A program made the position numbers and the translations under genes. A DNA stretch of 10,346 bases, taken from Caryophanales bacterium UBA6768 (lineage in GTDB: Bacteria; Bacillota; Bacilli; Bacillales_D; Amphibacillaceae). Shown one piece after another: positions 1 through 4,970 of the stretch. The stretch covers positions 3,263-13,608 of the forward strand of contig DKGO01000221.1 in assembly GCA_002453315.1 (NCBI GenBank), in the 5' to 3' direction. Each line of letters opens with the position of its first letter. Position 1 is the stretch's first letter. A model generated the notes under the pieces. The model made no database searches, had not been told where the DNA came from, and worked only from the letters and a program-made list of their open reading frames with translations.

Positions 1-29
1 GCATCTACGGTCCGGTTGGTCCTCGATGC
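1..29. repeat. 29-bp interspersed repeat, copy 1
   Basis: First of three near-identical 29-bp units (others at 72-100 and 209-237). Each begins GCATCTACGGTCC and ends in GATGC, so the ends form a 5-bp inverted repeat, and the middle holds two GGTCC-type words four bases apart. Copy 1 differs from copy 2 at two central bases. It touches the window edge, so the array may continue outside. The family is not one I recognise. Confidence 0.75.
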
Positions 30-71
30 AGATAGTAAAATTTTTCTTGGGAAATTTAGTTATAACACATT

Positions 72-100
72 GCATCTACGGTCCAGTAGGTCCTCGATGC
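72..100. repeat. 29-bp interspersed repeat, copy 2
   Basis: Second copy of the 29-bp unit, with the same GCATC/GATGC ends (extended to TGCATC/GATGCA here) and central word AGTA in place of GGTT. It starts 71 bases after copy 1. The 30 or so bases after copies 1 and 2 are also loosely alike: both open AG-T-(G)GT-AAATTTT and can fold, so the true repeated module may be a 29-mer plus an adjoining AT-rich hairpin. Confidence 0.75.
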
Positions 101-103
101 AGT

Positions 104-134
104 TGGTGAAATTTTCTAAATGAAAATTTCACCA
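104..134. repeat. Perfect 13-bp hairpin abutting the tRNA-Phe fragment
   Basis: Bases 104-116 (TGGTGAAATTTTC) and 122-134 are exact reverse complements around a 5-base loop. On the minus strand the hairpin begins directly after the D arm of the truncated tRNA-Phe, with no spacer. No run of T follows it on either strand, so it is not a typical rho-independent terminator. It could be a 3' end-protecting structure of the tRNA operon transcript, or part of the repeat module whose insertion or recombination cut the tRNA. Confidence 0.7.
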
Positions 135-160
135 TGCTCTACCGACTGAGCTATCGAGCC
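135..160 (-). pseudogene. Truncated tRNA-Phe, 5' third only
   Basis: On the minus strand these 26 bases read as the 5' acceptor strand (GGCTCGA), bases 8-9 (TA), a complete D arm (GCTC, loop, GAGC) and base 26 (A). From memory this matches Bacillus tRNA-Phe (GGCTCGGTAGCTCAG...). The anticodon arm, variable loop, T arm and 3' acceptor strand are absent; sequence switches abruptly to a perfect hairpin. The remaining part shows no decay, since the D stem is intact. It lies downstream of tRNA-Ser, where Bacillus clusters often carry fMet-Asp-Phe after Met-Ile-Ser. Assignment to Phe rests on the acceptor strand and D arm only. Confidence 0.7.
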
Positions 161-208
161 TCATTAAAAAATTATTTCTTATTAAAAATGTAGTAATGAT
201 TCAGTTTC

Positions 209-237
209 GCATCTACGGTCCGGTTAGTCCTTGATGC
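209..237. repeat. 29-bp interspersed repeat, copy 3
   Basis: Third copy, lying between tRNA-Ser and the tRNA-Phe fragment. It shares the first 16 bases with copy 1 and the GCATC/GATGC ends, with two changes in the right half. The flanks (161-208 and 238-283) are AT-rich and hold no gene that I can see. A weak GTGT/ACAC inverted pair follows it, in the place where copy 2 has its strong hairpin. Confidence 0.7.
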
Positions 238-283
238 TGGTGTATGTCTCGAATAAACACTTAGCTATCAAATTAATTATGTA

Positions 284-376
284 TGGAGGAGGAAGAGGGA
301 TTCGAACCCCCGCGGGCTTTGACACCCCTTTCGGTTTTCAAGACCGACCCCTTCAACCAGACTTGGGTATTCCTCC
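284..376 (-). tRNA. tRNA-Ser (anticodon TGA)
   Basis: A class II tRNA of 93 nt with the 3' CCA encoded. The acceptor stem GGAGGAA/TTCCTCC is fully paired, with T as discriminator base before CCA. The anticodon loop CTTGAAA places TGA at 338-340 (complement strand), reading UCN codons. The long variable arm and the T arm GGGGG-TTCGAAT-CCCTC are present. It closely resembles Bacillus tRNA-Ser(TGA) as I recall it. It is the fourth tRNA of the cluster, 11 bases after tRNA-Ile2. Confidence 0.95.
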
Positions 377-387
377 ATTTTGTAAAG

Positions 388-461
388 TGGACCCTGCAGG
401 ATTCGAACCTGCGACCGATCGGTTATGAGCCGATAGCTCTAACCAACTGAGCTAAGGGTCC
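388..461 (-). tRNA. tRNA-Ile2 (anticodon CAT, lysidine type)
   Basis: 74 nt with fully paired acceptor (GGACCCT/AGGGTCC), D, anticodon (ATCGG/CCGAT) and T (GCAGG/CCTGC) stems. The anticodon is CAT (425-427 on the complement). It is not initiator tRNA, because it lacks the GGG/CCC anticodon stem and unpaired first acceptor base. It is not elongator Met, whose own gene lies next door. The GGACC(C/T)TTAGCTCAG opening and CTCATAA loop fit the minor tRNA-Ile whose C34 is changed to lysidine by TilS to read AUA. The 3' CCA is not encoded (CTT follows the discriminator). From the D arm to the T arm it nearly equals tRNA-Asn of the same cluster. Confidence 0.88.
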
Positions 462-471
462 TAAATAAAAG

Positions 472-545
472 TAGCGGCGGAGGGGATCGAACCCACGACC
501 TCACGGGTATGAACCGTACGCTCTCGCCAGCTGAGCTACGCCGCT
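472..545 (-). tRNA. tRNA-Met (elongator, anticodon CAT)
   Basis: 74 nt without an encoded CCA (discriminator A, then CTT). The acceptor stem AGCGGCG/CGCCGCT is fully paired. The anticodon loop is TTCATAC, with CAT at 509-511 on the complement, in the TACGG/CCGTG arm typical of elongator tRNA-Met in Bacillus. One flaw is visible: the T stem GTGGG/CCCTC contains a T-T mismatch (bases 495 and 481), where the Bacillus form I recall has a G-T wobble. The rest looks functional. It sits 3 bases after tRNA-Asn and 10 bases before tRNA-Ile2, so all must be cut from one precursor. Confidence 0.92.
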
Positions 546-548
546 AAA

Positions 549-623
549 TGGCTCCACAGGCAGGATTCGAACCTGCGACCGATCGGTTAACAGCCGATAG
601 CTCTACCACTGAGCTACTGTGGA
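549..623 (-). tRNA. tRNA-Asn (anticodon GTT)
   Basis: 75 nt with encoded CCA. The acceptor stem TCCACAG/CTGTGGA is paired, with G as discriminator. The anticodon loop CTGTTAA gives GTT at 589-591 on the complement, reading AAC/AAU. D, anticodon and T stems are intact, and the sequence closely follows Bacillus tRNA-Asn. It is the first gene of the cluster (Asn-Met-Ile2-Ser-Phe fragment), starting about 30 bases downstream of the predicted start point of a strong promoter at 662-691. Confidence 0.95.
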
Positions 624-637
624 ATTCATGTAATAGA

Positions 638-717
638 TATTAAAAATTGAATCCAAAAAATATTATAAACTATTTCTTATCTGTTTGTCCATTAAGTATG
701 TTATTCAATTTTTAATA
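638..717. repeat. 15-bp inverted repeat framing the tRNA promoter
   Basis: Bases 638-652 (TATTAAAAATTGAAT) and 703-717 are perfect reverse complements, 50 bases apart. The predicted -10 and -35 of the tRNA cluster lie inside. The arms contain little G or C, so chance cannot be excluded, but 15 exact matches placed symmetrically around a promoter are unusual. The region is a candidate two-site operator, or a scar of a mobile sequence. Confidence 0.55.
662..691 (-). promoter_or_regulatory. Promoter of the tRNA cluster (sigma-A type)
   Basis: On the minus strand: -35 TGGACA (691-686), an 18-base spacer, and a perfect -10 TATAAT (667-662). The start point would fall near 655, giving a short leader before tRNA-Asn at 623. 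This layout is typical of stable RNA promoters. Confidence 0.65.
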
Positions 718-734
718 AAGGGACAACAAAATAT

Positions 735-763
735 AATTTACCATGATATATGGTGTCTGTCAA
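735..763 (-). promoter_or_regulatory. Possible second, upstream tRNA promoter
   Basis: On the minus strand: perfect -35 TTGACA (763-758), a 17-base spacer and a -10 TAAATT (740-735) preceded by TGG, an extended -10 element. It lies about 73 bases upstream of the first promoter, and tandem promoters are common for stable RNA operons. The -10 matches only four of six consensus bases. Confidence 0.35.
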
Positions 764-986
764 TTTTTATTATAAATTATTTAATTTATTTAAATTGCAA
801 GTGGATACTTTATGCTAACCCAAATTATTCTACTTGTGGTAAAGTAATTCCTTTTAATATCTGCCCTTTCACACACGAATGTCATTGCGTATAGTTGTTC
901 ATTAATGTTTTCCCTACCTATTACCGCCGCAGTATCAGGCTTTATTTAATGTCCTTACATGAATATGTATTTTGGGATAAGCTGCA

Positions 987-1053
987 AATGACTAATGGTA
1001 GCCCTATAAGCCTCTTGTTAACAGTACACGGATTACCACTACCATAAGTCGTT
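987..1053. repeat. Imperfect 15-bp inverted repeat in the intergenic region
   Basis: Arms 987-1001 (AATGACTAATGGTAG) and 1039-1053 match as reverse complements at 13 of 15 positions, around a 37-base loop. No T-run follows on either strand, so this is not a standard terminator. On the minus strand a TTGAAA (1084-1079) and GATAAA (1061-1056) pair, 17 bases apart, lies just upstream, so a small structured RNA is conceivable but unproven. Confidence 0.4.
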
Positions 1054-1114
1054 CATTTATCCTGATGGCATTTTACCATTTCAATTAACTTTTTTACTAT
1101 TTCTTAAAGTGTGA

Positions 1115-2770
1115 TTATTTTTCAAGAGTTGTGACTACTTCATCCTGAAAAACTTCTTCCGCTATGTTTACAGCATGATCAGCAATTCTTTCTAAATTAC
1201 TAACGATATCTACAAATACGATACCAGCATCTGCAGTGCAAAGCCCTTCATTCATTCTTAAAATATGTTTTTTTCTATATTCCCTTTCCATTTTATCAAT
1301 TTTCTCTTCTTTTTGTATGACTATATTAGCCTGTTTTTGATCCATTTGTTTTAGGGCATTTAAAGAAATTTGGAATGCATCTATCGTCAATTGAAACATA
1401 TTATTTAAATCAGAATAGGCCTGATCTGTTAAATGAATTTTATTTGATTGTTGAAAATTTATCAATTCTACAATATTTTCAAAATGATCGCCTACACGCT
1501 CTATATCCCTTACAGTATCCATTAAAATCGTATGGATAACACTTTCCTCTTCAGTTAACTTAATACTAGCCACTTTAATTAAATAATTCGTAATTTCCTT
1601 ATCTAAATTATTTAAAGCTCCCTCGATTTGAATACTAATGTCGGCATGCTTTTTTTCACCACTTATTACAAACTGTCTCGTCTCCTCAAGCCCCCTTAGC
1701 GCATCCTCACCCATGCGAATTACTTCAGCTTTAGCTTGTCCCAAAGCAACAGGAGTCGACTGTTGTATAAATAATGGATCTATATGTTTCGGTTTATATT
1801 CAACAATAACATCTTCACCAGGGATGATTTTCGTGACTATGTATGCAAGTGCGCCAATAAATGGAAATTGAATTGCCGTGTTAAAAATATTAAAGCTCCC
1901 ATGGGCAAAGGCTAAAGTCATTGCTGGGTTTAATGACAATAAGTCTTGCAAAAATAAAATTAAATGTTGAAATGGTTTTAATAAGATAACAAATATTATC
2001 GTTCCAATAATGTTAAATAACACGTGAGTAGCAGCAGCCCTCCTAGCTGCTACTGAGGCTGTTAAAGCAGCCAAAATTGCTGTAATTGTCGTTCCTATAT
2101 TGTCTCCAAATAATACCGGAATTGCTGCATCTATGGTAATAGCTGCCTCAGAATATAATCCTTGCAATATTCCTATTGTTGCACTTGAACTTTGTACAAT
2201 GACGGTGAATAACGTACCGATAATCACCCCTAATAATGGGTGCTCACTCATTTTAATCGTTAAGTCAATAAAAAATTCCGATGCCCTTAATGGCGACATG
2301 CCAGTACTCATTAATTGTAACCCGAAAAATAAAGCACCAAAACCAAATACTGCCTGCCCTATGTTGTTTGTTTTTTCATTTTTAAAGAAAAATAATAAAA
2401 ATGCACCTAAAGCAATAAAAGGTAGTGAGTATTCAGTAATATTTATTCCGATAATAAAGGCAGTTACAGTTGTCCCAATGTTCGCACCCATTATAACACC
2501 AATCGCTTGTCTTAGTGTCATAAATCCAGCATTTACAAGGGCCACAGTTAATACCGTCGTTCCTGAACTACTTTGGATGAGTATCGTGACAAGCATTCCT
2601 GCCAAAACACCCAATAAAGGATTAGTAGTGAATTTATCTAAAATATTTCTTAACCGATCACCAGCCAGCTGCTGGAGTCCATCACCCATAAATTTTATTC
2701 CTAATAAAAATAAACCTAGTCCACCAATAAATTGAAAAATCACTAATTGGAAATTTATCGTTTCGTCCAC
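1115..2770 (-). CDS. Na/Pi-cotransporter family protein with PhoU-like tail
   Basis: Membrane protein of the NptA/PNaS family (Bacillus YqeW type), expected to couple sodium and phosphate movement; substrate and direction are inferred from the family. The N-terminal 320 residues are hydrophobic. They hold two family-typical repeats: GANIGTT (95-101) and GDNIGTT (222-228), with QSSSGTT (66-72) and QSSSAT (193-198). The C-terminal half, about 340-547, is soluble and helical. It carries two PhoU-like repeats, DIERVGDHFENIVE (422-435) and NLERIADHAVNIAE (525-538), with the E-x3-D pattern. The frame opens at GTG 2779, but AGGAG then touches the start. GTG 2770, ten bases after AGGAG, is preferred (551 residues). 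It follows nfeD by 47 bases and is probably cotranscribed. No terminator is seen after it. Confidence 0.88.
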   Translation of the reverse strand: MDETINFQLVIFQFIGGLGLFLLGIKFMGDGLQQLAGDRLRNILDKFTTNPLLGVLAGMLVTILIQSSSGTTVLTVALVNAGFMTLRQAIGVIMGANIGTTVTAFIIGINITEYSLPFIALGAFLLFFFKNEKTNNIGQAVFGFGALFFGLQLMSTGMSPLRASEFFIDLTIKMSEHPLLGVIIGTLFTVIVQSSSATIGILQGLYSEAAITIDAAIPVLFGDNIGTTITAILAALTASVAARRAAATHVLFNIIGTIIFVILLKPFQHLILFLQDLLSLNPAMTLAFAHGSFNIFNTAIQFPFIGALAYIVTKIIPGEDVIVEYKPKHIDPLFIQQSTPVALGQAKAEVIRMGEDALRGLEETRQFVISGEKKHADISIQIEGALNNLDKEITNYLIKVASIKLTEEESVIHTILMDTVRDIERVGDHFENIVELINFQQSNKIHLTDQAYSDLNNMFQLTIDAFQISLNALKQMDQKQANIVIQKEEKIDKMEREYRKKHILRMNEGLCTADAGIVFVDIVSNLERIADHAVNIAEEVFQDEVVTTLEK

Positions 2771-2817
2771 TAATGGCACTCTCCTATGAAGATATTATGA
2801 ATTAGTTGGTGTGAAAA

Positions 2818-3456
2818 CTACTCATTTACTTTATTTACTAATATTTTGGTTCCATCTACCTCAACGACGATTATTTCCGTTTCTTTTTTAATCCACTGAG
2901 CATTAGATACACCACTATATTCCTGATCATCTATTTTAATAGTCCCTACAGGCCTTAAATCAGAAATAGTTATTCCGGTTTTTCCAATTAATTTTTCATA
3001 TTCCGCATTTAAAGAAGAGTACCCTGCCTCTTTTGTTAGGCGATCTTTCAATGCTATTTTACTCCACATATTCCTTTTTTTAAATACCTTGAGGAATGTA
3101 AACGACAATGCTCCCCCGATAAGAACACCCAATACCGCATACATACCTGCAAAAAAGTTTGGTGCCGCAATAATAACAGCTAAAATCATCCCAGCTAAAC
3201 CTATTGTACCTAAGGTTCCATCATTTAAAAGTTTACCATCAATAATAATTAACAATAATCCAACAAAGTAAATAATTAAAATGATTGCAAATGTTGCGGG
3301 GTCATTTAAATAAGAATAGAAATAAACAACTATGAAGCTTATACCTAAGACTGCAAAAATTCCCCTCATATTAACTAAAATTTCACCAATTAGGAACATT
3401 GTTCCAAACCCAACAATAAATAAACTAATCCAATCAGATTCAAAAATGATATCCAT
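2818..3456 (-). CDS. NfeD family membrane protein (short form)
   Basis: 212 residues. About five hydrophobic segments (roughly 10-30, 32-50, 55-73, 80-98, 102-124) precede a soluble C-terminal domain (about 152-210). That domain has the NfeD OB-fold pattern: GKTGITISDLRPVGTIKIDD, then a VEVDGTKILV strand. The ClpP-like protease domain found in long NfeD proteins is absent. NfeD proteins work beside flotillin-like SPFH proteins in membrane microdomains, but no flotillin gene is next to this one; the downstream neighbour is the Na/Pi-like transporter. The start is supported by AAAGGAG seven bases before ATG. The specific partner and role cannot be told from sequence. Confidence 0.82.
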   Translation of the reverse strand: MDIIFESDWISLFIVGFGTMFLIGEILVNMRGIFAVLGISFIVVYFYSYLNDPATFAIILIIYFVGLLLIIIDGKLLNDGTLGTIGLAGMILAVIIAAPNFFAGMYAVLGVLIGGALSFTFLKVFKKRNMWSKIALKDRLTKEAGYSSLNAEYEKLIGKTGITISDLRPVGTIKIDDQEYSGVSNAQWIKKETEIIVVEVDGTKILVNKVNE

Positions 3457-3551
3457 AGCGATGCTCCTTTAAAAATTAATAAACATCTCTCCTAATTAAT
3501 ACTATTATACGTTTATTTAAATGATTTTTGTATTATTATTACAACACGCCT

Positions 3552-3582
3552 ATTATATCATGATACTTTAATGATATTGCAA
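3552..3582 (-). promoter_or_regulatory. Probable promoter of the nfeD-transporter unit
   Basis: On the minus strand, TGATATAAT (3560-3552) is a full extended -10 element. A TTGCAA 19 bases upstream (3582-3577) could serve as a weak -35. The -10 overlaps a 10-bp palindrome TATCATGATA (3556-3565) and one arm of ATATCAT/ATGATAT (3555-3561 with 3571-3577), which might bind a repressor. A second TATAAT lies at 3509-3504 with a poor -35. Confidence 0.45.
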
Positions 3583-3583
3583 A

Positions 3584-3612
3584 CAAAAAGGGGTTGATAA
3601 AAATCAACCCCT
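3584..3612 (-). terminator. Rho-independent terminator of the small membrane protein gene
   Basis: On the minus strand a 10-bp perfect stem (AGGGGTTGAT / ATCAACCCCT, 3603-3612 with 3589-3598) with a 4-base loop is followed by TTTTTGTTTG. It lies 25 bases after the stop codon of the 117-residue gene and upstream of the nfeD promoter, so it separates the two units. Confidence 0.9.
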
Positions 3613-3636
3613 CCCTTAAACCATATATTTTTACAT

Positions 3637-3990
3637 TTAAAACATGAAAAAAAACAAACGTACTAATAAAGAAATAATACCAATCACAATAGCCGTATAT
3701 CCCAGTGTTTTTGTATCTTGCATGCGAGCAACGACACCTAAAATAATCCCAGCACCAGCAAATAAAAGTGGGAGCATGAAAAAGGATAAAATACTAAGAG
3801 CAATACCAATCCAAGCGACAATATTCCCAGAGGCCATTAAATCATGTTTATCCGCTACTTCGTGATCATTCATTTTATCATCAGTTAATTCCACTGAAGT
3901 TTCCTCAACAAATTCGTTCGGATAATCCACTTCAGCCTTTTCCGGGAATTCATCTTCTCTTCGGCCTCGATCAAATTCATTAATATCCAT
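3637..3990 (-). CDS. Small membrane protein of unknown function
   Basis: 117 residues. The first 55 are acidic and hydrophilic (many D and E), followed by a hydrophobic half with likely membrane segments near 57-88 and 97-116, split by a short polar RMQDTK stretch. The glycine-rich pattern GIALSIL...GAGIILGVVAR...GYTAIVIGIISL resembles DUF4190-like or YqfX-like proteins of Bacillus; this is by eye and weak. YqfX lies near nfo in B. subtilis, which fits. AAAGGAGG sits eight bases before ATG, so the start is well supported. That ATG and its surroundings lie in a 12-bp stem (3986-4032), which suggests control of translation. It has its own likely promoter inside nfo and its own terminator. Confidence 0.75.
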   Translation of the reverse strand: MDINEFDRGRREDEFPEKAEVDYPNEFVEETSVELTDDKMNDHEVADKHDLMASGNIVAWIGIALSILSFFMLPLLFAGAGIILGVVARMQDTKTLGYTAIVIGIISLLVRLFFFMF

Positions 3991-4032
3991 AAACTAATCC
4001 TCCTTTTAACTTAAGTAATCTTAGTTTATGGA
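3986..4032 (-). promoter_or_regulatory. Hairpin that sequesters a start codon
   Basis: Bases 3986-3997 (TCCATAAACTAA) and 4021-4032 are perfect reverse complements, 12 bp, with a 23-base loop. In the minus-strand transcript, the 3' arm contains the ATG start (3990-3988) of the small membrane protein. The AGGAGG binding site lies in the loop. No T-run follows, so it is not a terminator for nfo. A cis-acting translational switch is inferred. Confidence 0.5.
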
Positions 4033-4057
4033 CTTTTTGTCTTTTCATTTATGCTAT

Positions 4058-4954
4058 TTATTGCTTATTCTCGATCATTGCTTTTAAATTGTTATTAAAA
4101 TCACCTGATTTTATCATGTCAATTTCAAATTTATAAGGTGGCTTTTTATCTTTCTTTTCTTCCCCAACATATGGTGTTTCTAAAATTTTGGGAATATTTT
4201 TGAATGTTTCAAGAAATACTATTTCATGCAGACATGAAAACCCGATATGCCCAAATCCAATATTTTCATGGCGGTCCTTTTGTGCACCACGTTCATTTTT
4301 ACTGTCATTCACATGAACCACCTTTATTCGGTCTAAACCAATAATTTTATCAAATTCTGTTAATACACCGTCAATATCGCTGACAATATCATATCCAGCA
4401 TCATGTATATGACATGTATCTAAACAAACTGACAAACGTTCATTATGCGTCACACCGTCAATAATTTTTGCAATCTCATCAAAACTTCTGCCTATTTCTG
4501 TACCTTTTCCTGCCATTGTTTCAAGCGCAATTTGTACAGGTGATTTATTTGTTAACACTTCATTTAAACCTTCAACAATCCTCTTAATTCCTACTTCGAC
4601 ACCTGCCCCTACATGTGCCCCAGGATGTAAAACAATTTGTTTCGCACCAATTGCCTCTGTTCTTTCAATTTCCTTTTGCAAAAATTCTACACCTAATTCA
4701 TAGGTTGCCGATTTTATTGTATTGGCAATATTGATAATATATGGTGCATGGACAACAATATCATCAATAGTGTGATCAATCATATGTTGTTGCCCTTTAT
4801 CAATATTTAATTCCTCAATTGGTTTTCTGCGAGTGTTTTGTGGAGCACCTGTATAAATCATAAATGTATTTGCCCCGTATGATTTAGCTTCTTCACTAGA
4901 CCCTAATAACATTTTCTTGCCACTCATTGAAACGTGTGATCCTAATTTAACCAT
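4058..4954 (-). CDS. nfo: Endonuclease IV (AP endonuclease)
   Basis: Cuts the backbone 5' to abasic sites in base excision repair, using three zinc ions. 298 residues, matching the usual length, and very close to Bacillus Nfo throughout. All nine expected metal ligands are in place: H69 (VHAPY), H110 (LHPGAH), E145 (ALETMAGKG), D179 and H182 (LDTCH), H214 (HVNDSK), D227 and H229 ([10 protein letters not shown]) and E259 (ILETPY). The frame stays open upstream to ATG 4987, but that would overlap cshB. ATG 4954 has AGGGGTG about five to seven bases upstream and yields the family-typical start [10 protein letters not shown]. It follows cshB by 16 bases as the last gene of the trmK-yqfO-cshB-nfo block. 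No terminator is seen after it. Confidence 0.96.
   Translation of the reverse strand: MVKLGSHVSMSGKKMLLGSSEEAKSYGANTFMIYTGAPQNTRRKPIEELNIDKGQQHMIDHTIDDIVVHAPYIINIANTIKSATYELGVEFLQKEIERTEAIGAKQIVLHPGAHVGAGVEVGIKRIVEGLNEVLTNKSPVQIALETMAGKGTEIGRSFDEIAKIIDGVTHNERLSVCLDTCHIHDAGYDIVSDIDGVLTEFDKIIGLDRIKVVHVNDSKNERGAQKDRHENIGFGHIGFSCLHEIVFLETFKNIPKILETPYVGEEKKDKKPPYKFEIDMIKSGDFNNNLKAMIENKQ
4094..4122 (-). promoter_or_regulatory. Promoter inside the 3' end of nfo
   Basis: On the minus strand: perfect -35 TTGACA (4122-4117), a 17-base spacer, and -10 TTTAAT (4099-4094), five of six consensus bases. Transcription would start near 4087 and read into the small membrane protein gene, with a leader of about 100 bases containing the start-codon hairpin. 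Confidence 0.5.
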
Positions 4955-4970
4955 CTGTACACCCCTATGT

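Larger units (their letters stand above)
718..1114. other. Gene-poor intergenic region
   Basis: Between the transporter gene and the tRNA promoter I see no convincing gene. A plus-strand frame from TTG at 685 runs to TAG at 892-894 and stays open again to TAA at 1045-1047. It lacks a ribosome binding site and resembles no protein I know. Bases 915-1050 are richer in G and C than the AT-rich sequence at 760-830. They hold an imperfect inverted repeat (987-1001 with 1039-1053). No terminator is visible after the transporter gene, whose stop is at 1115-1117. Confidence 0.6.

Noticed and set aside
104..134. Rho-independent terminator of the tRNA operon
   Set aside because: The stem is perfect but neither strand has a T-run after it; left as a hairpin of unknown role.
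1..237. CRISPR array
   Set aside because: Only three copies with very unequal gaps (42 and 108 bases), one gap containing a tRNA fragment, and no cas genes nearby.
231..428. Plus-strand 65-residue frame ending in a peptide often seen in annotated proteins (GFEPATDRL)
   Set aside because: It is the antisense translation of tRNA-Ser and tRNA-Ile2, a well-known false protein call.
388..461. Initiator tRNA-fMet
   Set aside because: The first acceptor pair is G-C and the anticodon stem is ATCGG/CCGAT, not the mismatch plus GGG/CCC of initiators; Ile2 fits better.
685..1047. Plus-strand frame open from TTG 685 to TAA 1047 apart from one TAG at 892-894, looking like a pseudogene
   Set aside because: No ribosome binding site, weak start codon, no recognisable protein motif, and it overlaps the predicted tRNA promoter; chance in AT-rich DNA is more likely.
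2100..2735. Plus-strand 211-residue frame opposite the transporter gene
   Set aside because: Shadow of the real minus-strand gene, whose motifs and start are convincing; no plus-strand ribosome binding site or domain.
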